Source: Streptomyces diastaticus subsp. diastaticus
GTDB taxonomy: Bacteria > Actinomycetota > Actinomycetes > Streptomycetales > Streptomycetaceae
Direction of reading: 5' to 3'
DNA: 64,000 nucleotides
NCBI RefSeq assembly: GCF_011170125.1
Contig: NZ_BLLN01000003.1
Span: 1,932,501 to 1,996,500, forward strand
The stretch's first letter is position 1, and every line of letters begins with the position of its first letter. Positions 26,541 to 35,293 of this stretch are shown in pieces. The position numbers were made by a program, and so were the translations under genes. A model generated the notes under the pieces. That model made no database searches and was not told where the DNA came from. It saw only the letters and a list, made by a program, of their open reading frames with translations.

Positions 26541-27317
26541 GTGAACGAGCACCGCTCCGTACGCCCGCTCGAGGGCAAGGTGGCGGCCGTCAGCGGCGCC
26601 GGTCAGGGAGTGGGCCGGGGTATCGCTCTCGCGCTGGCCTCCGAAGGCGTCCGCGTCGCCGTGCTCGGGCGCACCGCGGCCAGACTGGAGGCGACCTGCG
26701 AGCTGCTGCGCGCCAGGGGAGCGGAGGCGGAGCCGTTCGTCCTCGACGTGCGGGACACGGAGCGCGTCCCCGGCACGGTGGAGGCTGTCGCCGCACGCTT
26801 CGGCGGCATCGACATCCTGGTGAACAACGCCTACACCGGCTCCTACGGCCCTCTGCTGACGCTGTCCGACGCCCAGTTCCGCGAAGGCTTCGAGAGCGGG
26901 CCGTTCGCGGCGTTCGCCTTCATGAACGCCGCCCACCCGTACCTGAGACGGAACGGCGGAGTGATCATCAACCTGGTCACCTCGGCCATGGTCCGCTGGG
27001 ACCTGAGCACCTACGGGGCCTACGCGTCGGCGAAGACCGCCCTGCGCACCCTCACCAGGGCCGCGGCCGACGAGTGGGGCCGCGACGGCATCCGCGTCAA
27101 CGCCATCGCCCCGCACGCCGTGTCGCCCGCCTACGCCAAGTGGCAGGACACCCACCCGGAGGAGGCCGCCGAGTTCTCCGCGACCATCCCGCTGGGCTAC
27201 GTCGGCGACTGCGAGGAGGACATCGGGCGGGCCGTGGTGATGCTGTGCGGCCCGGACGCCCGCTACCTGACGGGCGCCACGGTGCCGCTGGACGGCGGCC
27301 AGGCCAACTTCGGCTGA
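26541..27317 (+). CDS. Short-chain dehydrogenase/reductase of the side-chain operon
   Basis: A 258-residue SDR with the cofactor motif SGAGQGVG at 18-25, a VLGR turn near 41-44 (Arg suggests NADP), Ser148, Tyr161 and Lys165 (YASAK). The usual TG is SG. Its place directly after a thiolase, acyl-CoA dehydrogenase and hydratase suggests the 3-hydroxyacyl-CoA dehydrogenase step of the same cycle; a ring hydroxysteroid activity is the alternative. GTG 26541 is the start, with a GAGAGGAGAGG purine-rich ribosome site. It is last in the operon. Confidence 0.8.
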   Translation: MNEHRSVRPLEGKVAAVSGAGQGVGRGIALALASEGVRVAVLGRTAARLEATCELLRARGAEAEPFVLDVRDTERVPGTVEAVAARFGGIDILVNNAYTGSYGPLLTLSDAQFREGFESGPFAAFAFMNAAHPYLRRNGGVIINLVTSAMVRWDLSTYGAYASAKTALRTLTRAAADEWGRDGIRVNAIAPHAVSPAYAKWQDTHPEEAAEFSATIPLGYVGDCEEDIGRAVVMLCGPDARYLTGATVPLDGGQANFG

Positions 27318-27415
27318 CCGCCGCCGCCCGCGGCCGGGGCGCGGGGCCCGTCGGGGCGCGGCCCGCGGTGGCTGTCGCCCACGGGGCGCGCTGCTCACGG
27401 GCGGGCGCTCACCGT

Positions 27416-27473
27416 GGGCCTGCCGCTCGCGGGCGGCGTGCGGCTCAAGGCGGGCCTGCCGCTTGCGGGCGGC
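27416..27473. repeat. Two 22-bp direct repeats
   Basis: Copies at 27416-27437 and 27452-27473 match at 21 of 22 positions. Each contains GCCGC and GCGGC arms able to form a small hairpin. A degraded third copy follows near 27490-27512. Confidence 0.6.
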
Positions 27474-27557
27474 ACGCCACCACCCCGGCGGCCCGCGCCG
27501 CTTGCGGGTCGCGCTCTGCTCAGGGTGGCGGACCGCGCGGGTGACGTGCCGCCGTTC

Positions 27558-27574
27558 CTCCCGGTCAGCGGGAT
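27558..27574 (-). promoter_or_regulatory. 17-bp dyad motif copy 6
   Basis: Reads ATCCCGCTGACCGGGAG on the minus strand, 200 bp upstream of the FadD17-like start. It shares the CCGGGAG end with the copies at 39714 and 63413. Confidence 0.5.
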
Positions 27575-27773
27575 CGCCCCGGCCGCGCGACCCGTCCGTG
27601 GATAGCGTCGCGGACGGCGGGAAGGGCGGACCGGGGCGATGCCGCGGCGCACCTCACGACCACCGCGGAGCGACCGGTGTGTCCGCGCCTCGTCGCCGTA
27701 CCCGTGCCCATGCCACCCCCGTGCCGCCGTACCCCCATCGCGAACCCCGTCCTTCGGGTGAAAGGGACCGACG

Positions 27774-29435
27774 TTGCCACACCAGACGATCGCCGACCAG
27801 TTGCTCGCCCGTGCCGGCGACGAGCACCCCGGCCTGCTGACCCGCGAGCGGTCCTGGACCTGGGGCGAGGTGGTCGAGGAGAGCGCCACCCGCGCCGCCT
27901 GGGCCGGTGAGCTGCGCGGCGAGGGGCCCTTCCACATCGGCGTACTGCTGGACAACGTGCCCGAGTACGTCTTCTGGCTCGGCGCCGCCGCCCTGGCCGG
28001 CGCGGCCGTCGTCGGCATCAACCCGACCCGGCGCGGTGCCGAACTCGAGCGCGAGGTCCGGCACACCGAATGCCGGCTCATCGTCACCGACCGGGCCGGT
28101 CTCGGCCTGCTCGACGGCCTGGACGTCGGCGTACGGCGGGACCGCCTCCTCGTCGTCGACGATCCCGCGTACGCGACCGGTCTCGCCGCCCGCGGCGGGC
28201 GGGGGCCCGCGCACGCCGCCCCGGACGTCACGGCCGCCACGACCATGCTGCTCCTGCTGACGTCGGGCACCACCGGCACCTCCAAGGCGGCGATCTGCTC
28301 GCAGGGCCGGCTCGCCGCGCTCGGCGCCGCCAACAGCGCCAAGTACGACATCACCCGCGCCGACACCTGCTACTGCCCGATGCCGCTGTTCCACGGCAAC
28401 GCCCTGATGGCCCTGTGGGCACCGGCCCTCAGCGCGGGCGCCACCATCGCGCTCACCCGCAAGTTCTCCGCCTCCGGCTTCCTGCCCGACGTCCGCCACT
28501 ACGGCGCCACCTACTTCACCTACGTGGGCAAGGCGATCGGCTACATCCTGGCCCGCCCCGAGACGCCGGACGACGCCGACAACCCGCTCACCCACGCCTT
28601 CGGCACCGAGGCGTCGCCGGAGGACACGGAGCTCTTCCTGAGCCGGTTCGGCTGCCGTCTCGTCGAGGGGTACGGCTCCAGCGAGGGCGCCGGCATGCTC
28701 AAGCGGGTGGCCGACGGGCCGGTGGGCGCCCTCGGCACGCCCGCCCGCGACGGCGTCCGCATCGTCGACCCGGTCACCCGCGAGACCTGCCCGCCCGCCC
28801 GACTGGACGCCTACGGCCGGGTGCGCAACCCGGAGGAGGCCATCGGCGAGATCGTCGACACCGAGGGCGCCGCCCGCTTCGAGGGCTACTGGAACAACGA
28901 GGCCGCCAACGCCGAACGCGTCCGGCACGGCTGGTACTGGACCGGTGACCTCGGCTACGTGGACGAGGCCGGCTACTTCTACTTCGCGGGCCGCTCGGGG
29001 GACTGGATCCGCGTCGACGGGGAGAACATCTCCGCCCTGCTCACCGAGCGCGTCCTGCGCAGGCACCAGGGCGTCGTCGCCGCCGGCGTCTTCGGCGTGC
29101 CCGACCCCCGCTCCGGCGACCAGGTCATGGCCGCCGTCGAGATCGCCGACGGCAGCCGCTTCGAGGACCTGGACCTGCCGGGGTTCCTGGCGGGCCAGAA
29201 GGACCTGGGCACCAAGGGAGCGCCGCGCTTCGTCCGTGTCTCGCACGCGCTGCCCACCACCGGTTCCAACAAGCTCCGCAAGAAGGAGATGCAGCTCGAC
29301 GGCTGGCGCACCGGCGATCCGGTGTACCGCTGGACGGGGCGCGGCGGGCCCGCGTACGCGCTGATGACCGACGACGACAAGGCCGCCCTGTGCGGCGAGT
29401 TCCTCGCACACGGGCGCGCACGCTTCCTGCCCTGA
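27774..29435 (+). CDS. Steroid acyl-CoA synthetase (FadD17-like)
   Basis: A 553-residue AMP-forming ligase. The P-loop LTSGTTGTSKA is at 162-172, followed by YGSSEGAG (motif II region), WTGDLGYVDEAGYFYFAGR and a C-terminal SNKLRKKEM with the catalytic lysine. The long FEGYWNNEAANAERVRHGW segment and the unusually direct RSGDWIRVDGENIS motif are what I associate with FadD17-type enzymes, which activate steroids with a C5 side chain (C24 acids). The start is a TTG at 27774, with AAAGGG eight bases upstream; no better start is available. It would feed the fused FadE34-like dehydrogenase. FadD19 is the alternative. Confidence 0.75.
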   Translation: MPHQTIADQLLARAGDEHPGLLTRERSWTWGEVVEESATRAAWAGELRGEGPFHIGVLLDNVPEYVFWLGAAALAGAAVVGINPTRRGAELEREVRHTECRLIVTDRAGLGLLDGLDVGVRRDRLLVVDDPAYATGLAARGGRGPAHAAPDVTAATTMLLLLTSGTTGTSKAAICSQGRLAALGAANSAKYDITRADTCYCPMPLFHGNALMALWAPALSAGATIALTRKFSASGFLPDVRHYGATYFTYVGKAIGYILARPETPDDADNPLTHAFGTEASPEDTELFLSRFGCRLVEGYGSSEGAGMLKRVADGPVGALGTPARDGVRIVDPVTRETCPPARLDAYGRVRNPEEAIGEIVDTEGAARFEGYWNNEAANAERVRHGWYWTGDLGYVDEAGYFYFAGRSGDWIRVDGENISALLTERVLRRHQGVVAAGVFGVPDPRSGDQVMAAVEIADGSRFEDLDLPGFLAGQKDLGTKGAPRFVRVSHALPTTGSNKLRKKEMQLDGWRTGDPVYRWTGRGGPAYALMTDDDKAALCGEFLAHGRARFLP

Positions 29436-29487
29436 GCGGCTACGACGGCCACCACGGCGCCGACGGCGACCACGTAAGGAGAACGAC

Positions 29488-30654
29488 ATGCACCTGCGCG
29501 AGAGCGCCGCGCACCGCGAGCTGCGGCGGGAACTGCGGTCCTACTTCGCGGGCCTGATGCCCGAGGACGAACGCCGCCGCGCCGGCGAGGAGGGCGTCGG
29601 CGGCGACCGCTTCCGCGAGGTCGTCAAACGGCTCGGCTCGGACGGCTGGCTGGGCATCGGCTGGCCCACCGAGTACGGCGGCCAGGGCCGGCCGGTCGAG
29701 GACCAGTACGTGTTCTTCGACGAGGTCCAGCGGGCCGGCCTGCCCTTCCCGTTCGTCACCGTCAACACGGTCGGCCCGACCCTGATGGCACACGGGTCCG
29801 AGGAACACCGCAAGCGGTTCCTGCCCGGCATCCTCTCCGGCGACATCGTGTTCGCCATCGGCTACACCGAGCCCGGGGCCGGCACCGACCTGGCCGCGCT
29901 CAGCACCCGGGCGGTGCGGGACGGCGACTCGTTCGTCGTGGACGGCTCCAAGATCTTCACCAGCGGCGCCAACACCGCCGACCACGTGTGGCTCGCCGCC
30001 CGCACCGACCCGGACGCCCCCAAGCACAAGGGCATCTCGATCCTGATCGTGCCCACCACCGACGACGGCTTCAGCTGGAGCCCCATCCGCACGGTGGGCG
30101 GCATGGTCGTCACCGCCACCTACTACAGCGGCGTCAGGGTCCCGGCCGCCGACGTGGTGGGCGAGGTGGACGGCGGCTGGCGACTGATCACCGCCCAGCT
30201 CAACCACGAGCGCATCGGCCTCGCCGCCCTGGGCGGCCGCATGATCCAGCTCTGGGAGAGCGTGCTGGACTGGGCGAAGGAGAACGGCACGGCCGGCATC
30301 CCGTGGGTGCGCCAGGAGTTCGCACGCACCCACGCCCGGCTGGAGGCGATGCGGCTGATGAACTGGAAGATGACCAGTTCCGTCGCCGCCGGCACCCTCA
30401 CCGGCGCCGACGCGGGCGCCGCCAAGGCGTACGGCACCGAGACCCACATCGCCGTCCAGCGCTCCCTGACGCAGATCCTCGGCGCCGCCGGCCGGATCCG
30501 GCCCGAGTCGCCGGGCGCCGCGCTCGCCGGGCAGATCGAACAGCTCTCCCGGCAGGGCATCGTGAACACCTTCGGCGGCGGCGTCAACGAGATCCTGCGC
30601 GACATGGTCGCCACCCAGGGCCTCGGCCTGCCGCGCGAGGGACGTGGCGCATGA
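29488..30654 (+). CDS. chsE2: Acyl-CoA dehydrogenase alpha-type subunit (FadE29/ChsE2-like)
   Basis: A 388-residue acyl-CoA dehydrogenase. It resembles mycobacterial FadE29 and FadE26: RRELRSYFAGLMPEDE at the N-terminus, AIGYTEPGAGTDLAAL for the flavin and substrate site, and VNTFGGGVNEILRDMVA at the C-terminus. In Mycobacterium these proteins form alpha2beta2 heterotetramers with a second, shorter FadE, here the gene at 31691. Because chsH1, chsH2 and ltp2 follow, the C3 side-chain role (ChsE1-ChsE2) is preferred over the C8 role (ChsE4-ChsE5), but sequence does not decide it. It overlaps the next gene by ATGA and begins a seven-gene coupled operon. Confidence 0.82.
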   Translation: MHLRESAAHRELRRELRSYFAGLMPEDERRRAGEEGVGGDRFREVVKRLGSDGWLGIGWPTEYGGQGRPVEDQYVFFDEVQRAGLPFPFVTVNTVGPTLMAHGSEEHRKRFLPGILSGDIVFAIGYTEPGAGTDLAALSTRAVRDGDSFVVDGSKIFTSGANTADHVWLAARTDPDAPKHKGISILIVPTTDDGFSWSPIRTVGGMVVTATYYSGVRVPAADVVGEVDGGWRLITAQLNHERIGLAALGGRMIQLWESVLDWAKENGTAGIPWVRQEFARTHARLEAMRLMNWKMTSSVAAGTLTGADAGAAKAYGTETHIAVQRSLTQILGAAGRIRPESPGAALAGQIEQLSRQGIVNTFGGGVNEILRDMVATQGLGLPREGRGA

Positions 30655-31691
30655 CGGGACAGGACGAGAGCGCCGTGGCGCAGACCGGGGACGCCGGGTA
30701 CGAGGAGCGGCTGCGGGCCTTCACCGGACGGGAACTGCGCCCGCTCACCCTGGCGCAGGATCCCGTCAACCAGCCGATGATCCGGCACTGGACGGAGGCG
30801 ATGGGCGACACCAACCCCGTCTACACCGACGCCGGGGCCGCTCGTGCGACCGGACGTGGGGGAGTGGTCGCGCCCGCCTCGATGACGCACGCCTGGACGA
30901 TGCGCGGCTACGCGGCCACCGCCTCCCCGCCGGCCGGGCGGGACGGCTTCGACGAGCTGGTCGACCTCCTCGACGAGGGCGGCTACACCTCCGTGGTGGC
31001 CACCGACTCGGAGTTCACCTTCCTGCGGGAGCTGGAGCCCGGCGACCACCTCGCGGTCCGCGAGACCGTGGAGTCGATCTCGCCGCAGAAGCGGACGGGG
31101 CTGGGCACGGGCAGGTTCGTCACCACCGTGAAGACGTACACCGACCAGCACGGCGAGACCGTCGCCACCCAGCGTTGGCGCACCCTCAGGTTCCGCCCGG
31201 CTCCCGAACCGGCCGAGCGGCGGAACGAGGCGCAGGAGCAGGCGTCCGCGCCAAACCCCGCCGGGAAGCCGGGCGCCGCTCGGGCGCCGCGTCCGCGACC
31301 CGCGGTCAACCTGGACAACGCCTTCTTCTTCGACGGCGCGAAGCAGCACCGGCTGCTCATCCAGCGCTGCGCCGCCTGCTCGACCCCGCGCCACCCGCCC
31401 GGCCCCTGCTGCCCGGAGTGCAACTCGCTGGAGTGGGACACCGTCGAGGCATCCGGCCACGGGCACGTGTACAGCTACGTCGTCAACCACCACCCCCGCC
31501 ACCCGGCCTTCGACTTCCCGCTGGTCGTCGCGGTCGTCGGGCTCGCCGAAGGCACCCGCCTCATCACCAACCTGACCGGTGTCGCGCCCGAGGACGTCAC
31601 GATCGGCATGCCCGTCGTGCTCGACTGGCTCGACGCCGACCCCGATCTGACCCTGCCGGTGTTCCGGCCCGCCCCGACGGAGGCGCCCTGA
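30651..31691 (+). CDS. chsH2: MaoC-DUF35 fusion (ChsH2-like hydratase subunit)
   Basis: A 346-residue two-domain protein. Residues about 20-185 are a MaoC-like hot-dog domain (hydratase subunit). A Pro/Ala linker (about 185-220) leads to a DUF35 domain with a zinc finger (Cys240, Cys243, Cys254, Cys257) and an OB-fold. In Mycobacterium ChsH2 pairs with ChsH1 to hydrate the C3 side-chain enoyl-CoA, and its DUF35 domain binds the Ltp2 aldolase. All three partners are present here in order. Start ATG 30651 overlaps the upstream stop, and the downstream start overlaps its own stop (TGATG). Confidence 0.9.
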   Translation: MTGQDESAVAQTGDAGYEERLRAFTGRELRPLTLAQDPVNQPMIRHWTEAMGDTNPVYTDAGAARATGRGGVVAPASMTHAWTMRGYAATASPPAGRDGFDELVDLLDEGGYTSVVATDSEFTFLRELEPGDHLAVRETVESISPQKRTGLGTGRFVTTVKTYTDQHGETVATQRWRTLRFRPAPEPAERRNEAQEQASAPNPAGKPGAARAPRPRPAVNLDNAFFFDGAKQHRLLIQRCAACSTPRHPPGPCCPECNSLEWDTVEASGHGHVYSYVVNHHPRHPAFDFPLVVAVVGLAEGTRLITNLTGVAPEDVTIGMPVVLDWLDADPDLTLPVFRPAPTEAP

Positions 31692-32824
31692 TGGATTTCT
31701 CCCTGGGAGAAGAGCTCGAAGCGGTCCGTGACCTGGCGCGGGAGATCTTCACCGATCGCGCCACACCCGAGCGGCTGCGCGAGGTGGAGACCTCGCCCGA
31801 CCGGACCGACACCCCCCTGTGGGCCGACCTGGCGTCGGCCGGACTGCTCGGCGCCGTACTGCCGGAACAGGACGGCGGTGCGGGCCTCGGCATGGCCGGA
31901 CTCGCGGTCCTCCTGGAGGAACAGGGCCGCCGGGTGGCACCGGTCCCGCTGTGGCCGGCGCTGGTCGCCGGGCTCGCCGTCGCCGCCCACGGCACCCCGC
32001 GACAGCGGACAAAGCTGCTGCCGGGCCTCGCGAGCGGCGACGCCCGGGCGACCCTGGCCCTGGAGGAGTTCGGCCCCGCCGACCCGCTCTCGCCCCGGAC
32101 GACGGCCGTACCGGACGGCACCGCGCGGGACTTGCCGCGGTGGCGGCTGACCGGCACCAAGGCCGTCGTACCGGCGCCGGACGGTGCCCGGCACGTCCTG
32201 GTCACCGCGACCACGGACGCGGGCCCCGGCCTCTTCCTGGCCGAGCCGGACGCGCCCGGAACGACCTGGGAGTTCGCCGAGACCACCACGCACGACCTGA
32301 GCGGGCACCTGACCCTGGAGGGCACACCCGCCGAACCCGTCGGCACGCCCGGTGACGGCACCGTCGCCGAAGTCGTCCGCCACGCCTTCGTCGCGCTCGC
32401 CGCCGTCCAGGTGGGCGTGGCCGACGGCGCGCTGCGGTACGCCGCCGACCACCTGCGTGAACGCGCGCAGTTCGGCCGCCCGCTGGCCACCTTCCAGGCC
32501 GTGCAGCACCAGCTCGCCGACTGCTACGTCGACATCGACGCGATGAGGGTGACCCTGTGGCAGGCCCTGGACGCGACGGCCGAGCCCTTCGACGCGGCGG
32601 ACGCCGACCGGGCCGCCCTGGTCGCCAAGTGGTGGGCCACCGAGGCCGGCCTGAACACCGTCCACCGGATCCAGCACGTGCACGGCGGCATCGGCGTCGA
32701 CGTCGACTACCCGGTGCACCGCCACTTCCTGTGGGGCAAGCAGATCTCCAGCACCCTCGGCGGCGCGGGCGCCGACCTGGAGCGCCTCGGCGACCTGCTG
32801 ACCGCCGGGACGGTGACCTCATGA
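31691..32824 (+). CDS. chsE1: Acyl-CoA dehydrogenase beta-type subunit (FadE28/ChsE1-like)
   Basis: A 377-residue acyl-CoA dehydrogenase, divergent in the middle and lacking the EPGAGSD-type motif of its partner. The recognisable part is the C-terminal half: RAQFGRPLATFQAVQHQLAD and HVHGGIGVDVDYPVHRHF, with the GGAGADLERLG tail seen in FadE27/FadE28-type subunits. It would form a heterotetramer with the product of 29488 and share one FAD site. The operon position between chsH2 and chsH1 matches the igr-locus logic, although the order of the two fadE genes differs. TGATG and ATGA overlaps couple it on both sides. Confidence 0.82.
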   Translation: MDFSLGEELEAVRDLAREIFTDRATPERLREVETSPDRTDTPLWADLASAGLLGAVLPEQDGGAGLGMAGLAVLLEEQGRRVAPVPLWPALVAGLAVAAHGTPRQRTKLLPGLASGDARATLALEEFGPADPLSPRTTAVPDGTARDLPRWRLTGTKAVVPAPDGARHVLVTATTDAGPGLFLAEPDAPGTTWEFAETTTHDLSGHLTLEGTPAEPVGTPGDGTVAEVVRHAFVALAAVQVGVADGALRYAADHLRERAQFGRPLATFQAVQHQLADCYVDIDAMRVTLWQALDATAEPFDAADADRAALVAKWWATEAGLNTVHRIQHVHGGIGVDVDYPVHRHFLWGKQISSTLGGAGADLERLGDLLTAGTVTS

Positions 32825-33276
32825 GCCGGCCGCCGGACACCCCTGCCGTCCCCGCCACCCGCGCCTACGGCGAGGTGGCGGTCGGCGACGTGCTGCCCGA
32901 CCTGACGATACCGGTGACGCGCACGCTGATCGTCGCGACCGCGCTCGCGAGCCGCGACTACCAGGACGTGCACCACGACCCCGAACTCGCCCGCGAGCGC
33001 GGTTCCCAGGACATCTTCATGAACATCCTGACCAGCAACGGCCTGGTCGACCGCTACGTCACCGGCTGGGCCGGACCCGCCGGCGTCGTCCAGGCCATCC
33101 GTATCCGGCTCGGCGTCCCCAACCACCCGGGCGACACCATGGTGCTCACCGGCACGGTGACCGGGAAGTCCGACGCGGACCGCCACGTGGACATCGCCGT
33201 CAAGGGCACCAACAGCCTCGGCGCCCACGTCACCGGCACCGTGACCGTGCGACTGCCCGAGGAGGCGACGCCATGA
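32821..33276 (+). CDS. chsH1: MaoC-like hydratase subunit (ChsH1-like)
   Basis: A 151-residue single hot-dog protein of the MaoC family. The catalytic-type motif is SRDYQDVHHDPELARERG with the Asp/His pair, followed by FMNILTSNGLVDRYVTGW. With ChsH2 it should form the heteromeric enoyl-CoA hydratase acting on 3-oxo-4,17-pregnadiene-20-carboxyl-CoA. Start ATG 32821 overlaps the preceding stop (ATGA), and its own stop overlaps the ltp2 start. Confidence 0.88.
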   Translation: MSRPPDTPAVPATRAYGEVAVGDVLPDLTIPVTRTLIVATALASRDYQDVHHDPELARERGSQDIFMNILTSNGLVDRYVTGWAGPAGVVQAIRIRLGVPNHPGDTMVLTGTVTGKSDADRHVDIAVKGTNSLGAHVTGTVTVRLPEEATP

Positions 33277-34457
33277 CCGCCGGCTCGCTCTCGCAGGCCG
33301 CCGCCGTGGTCGGCATCGGCGCCACCGAGTTCTCCAAGAACTCCGGACGCAGCGAACTCCAGCTCGCCTGCGAGGCCGTGCTCGCCGCCCTCGCCGACGC
33401 CGGACTGACCCCCGCCGACGTGGACGGCCTGGTCACCTTCACCGCCGAGACCAACTCCGAGATCCACGTGGCCCGCAACACCGGGATGGGAGACCTGACC
33501 TTCTTCTCCCGCGTCGGCTACGGCGGTGGCGCGGGCTGCGGCACGATCCAGCAGGCGGCCATGGCCGTCGCCACCGGCGTCGCCGACGTCGTCGTGTGCT
33601 ACCGGGCGTTCAACGAGCGCTCCGGCGAACGCTACGGACTCGGCCAGGCCGCCCGCCCCATGGACACCACCGCCGACCGGGCCGCCTACGCCTGGACGAC
33701 CCCCTTCGGCCTGAGCACCCCCGCCCAGTGGGTGGCCATGTTCGCCCGGCGCTACCTGCACGAGTACGGCGCCACCACCGACGACTTCGGGCGCGTCGCC
33801 GTCGTCGACCGCAAGCACGCCGCCAACAACCCCGCCGCCTGGTTCCACGGCCGCCCGATCACCCTCCAGGACCACCGCGAGTCCCGCTGGATCGCCGAGC
33901 CGCTGCGGCTGCTCGACTGCTGCCAGGAGACGGACGGCGGCCAGGCGGTCGTCGTCGTCTCCGCCGAACGCGCCCGTGACCTGCCGCACCCGCCCGCGCT
34001 GATCCACGCCGCCGCCCAGGGACTCGGCGCCGACCAGCACATGATGACCAGCTACTACCGGCCCACCATCACCGGCATCCCCGAAATGGGCCTCGTCGGA
34101 CGGCAGTTGTACGGTCAGAGCGGCCTCGGCCCCGACGACGTCGACGCGGCTGTCCTGTACGACCACTTCACCCCGCTGGTCCTGCCCCAACTGGAGGAAC
34201 TGGGCTTCTGCGAGCCCGGCGAGGCCAAGGACTTCATCGCCGACGGGCACCTGGAACTCGGCGGACGCCTGCCGCTCAACACCCACGGCGGCCAGCTCGG
34301 CGAGGCGTACCTGCACGGCATGAACGGCATCGCCGAGGGCGTCCGGCTGGTCCGCGGCACCTCCGTCAACCAGCCGGACGGCGTCGGCCACGTCCTGGTC
34401 ACCGCCGGCACCGGAGTCCCCACCAGCGGCCTGATCCTGGGAGCCGACCACCGATGA
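33273..34457 (+). CDS. ltp2: Steroid side-chain aldolase (Ltp2-like)
   Basis: A 394-residue thiolase-fold protein of the lipid-transfer-protein type. It lacks the thiolase cysteine motif, as expected for Ltp2, which performs a retro-aldol cleavage releasing propionyl-CoA and leaving the C17 ketone. Recognisable pieces: VVGIGATEFSKNSGR at the N-terminus, VLYDHFTPLVLPQLEELGFC, and HGGQLGEAYLHGMNGI containing one of the tyrosines reported as catalytic in Ltp2 enzymes. It depends on the ChsH2 DUF35 domain encoded two genes upstream. ATGA overlaps on both ends. Confidence 0.9.
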   Translation: MTAGSLSQAAAVVGIGATEFSKNSGRSELQLACEAVLAALADAGLTPADVDGLVTFTAETNSEIHVARNTGMGDLTFFSRVGYGGGAGCGTIQQAAMAVATGVADVVVCYRAFNERSGERYGLGQAARPMDTTADRAAYAWTTPFGLSTPAQWVAMFARRYLHEYGATTDDFGRVAVVDRKHAANNPAAWFHGRPITLQDHRESRWIAEPLRLLDCCQETDGGQAVVVVSAERARDLPHPPALIHAAAQGLGADQHMMTSYYRPTITGIPEMGLVGRQLYGQSGLGPDDVDAAVLYDHFTPLVLPQLEELGFCEPGEAKDFIADGHLELGGRLPLNTHGGQLGEAYLHGMNGIAEGVRLVRGTSVNQPDGVGHVLVTAGTGVPTSGLILGADHR

Positions 34458-35293
34458 CCTCGACCCGCGTGTGGCAGGGCCACGACCTCGGCACCCGCAC
34501 CGTCTCCTACACCGAGCGCGACGCCATCCTGTACGCCCTCGCGGTCGGCGCCGGGGCGGACCGGCTGGACCTCGTGTACGAGCGGGACCTGCGCGTGCTG
34601 CCCACCTTTGCGCTGACCCTCGCCCAGTGGGCGCCCGACGCGCTCGGCACGCTCGGCGCCTTCGACGTCACCACCGCCGTCCACGGCCAGCAACGCCTCA
34701 CCGTGAAAGGCCCCTTGGAGCGCGCCGGAGAGCTGGTGACGTCCGCACGGGTCACCGACGTGTGGGACAAGGGCTCCGCCGCCGTCTTCGACGTGCGGGT
34801 GGACTGCGACCGCTTCACGGCCACCTGGTCGATCTTCGCCCCCGGCGCCGGCGGATTCGGCGGCGCCCGCGGGCCGTCCGCCCCAAGCCGCCCGGACCGG
34901 CCCGCCGACCACCGGCTCACCGTACCCACGCACTCCCGGCAGGCCGCCCTCTACCGGCTGCTCGGCGACCGGCACGCCATGCACATCGACCCCGAGGCGG
35001 CGAAGGCCGCCGGCCTGCCCCGGCCGTTTCTGCACGGACTGTGCACCCTCGCCGCGGCCCTGCTGCCGCTCGCCGACACCCTCGGCGCGCACCCCGCCGA
35101 CCTGGCGGAACTGGAGGCGCGGTTCGCCGCCCCCGTCTTCCCGGGCGACCCGCTCGCCCTGCACGGCTGGACCGGTGACGACACCGGAGCCCGCTTCGAG
35201 GCGTCGGCCGGGGACGGACGCTCAGTGCTCACCGGCGGCCACGCCCGCTTCGCCCCCGCCGCACCGACCCGCGAGGAGACCCCTGATGCTTGA
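34454..35293 (+). CDS. MaoC-family hydratase (second double-hot-dog enzyme)
   Basis: A 279-residue paralogue of the hydratase at 24984. The catalytic region reads YRLLGDRHAMHIDPEAA, then PRPFLHGLCTLAAA; compared with the paralogue, the Asn of GDLNPLHAD is replaced (GDRHAMHID), so the active-site entrance differs while the Asp/His residues remain. The position after ltp2 parallels the Hsd4B-type hydratase near the mycobacterial igr locus. It could hydrate a longer side chain, leaving the ChsH1/H2 pair for the C3 stage. It overlaps hsaE by 8 nt. Confidence 0.82.
   Translation: MTSTRVWQGHDLGTRTVSYTERDAILYALAVGAGADRLDLVYERDLRVLPTFALTLAQWAPDALGTLGAFDVTTAVHGQQRLTVKGPLERAGELVTSARVTDVWDKGSAAVFDVRVDCDRFTATWSIFAPGAGGFGGARGPSAPSRPDRPADHRLTVPTHSRQAALYRLLGDRHAMHIDPEAAKAAGLPRPFLHGLCTLAAALLPLADTLGAHPADLAELEARFAAPVFPGDPLALHGWTGDDTGARFEASAGDGRSVLTGGHARFAPAAPTREETPDA

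Larger units (their letters stand above)
27318..27773. other. Intergenic region with repeats before the FadD17-like gene
   Basis: No gene is recognised in these 456 bp. They hold an 8-bp inverted repeat (27377-27384 with 27412-27419), a GC-rich direct repeat, one copy of the 17-bp dyad motif and presumably the promoter of the next operon. Confidence 0.55.
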
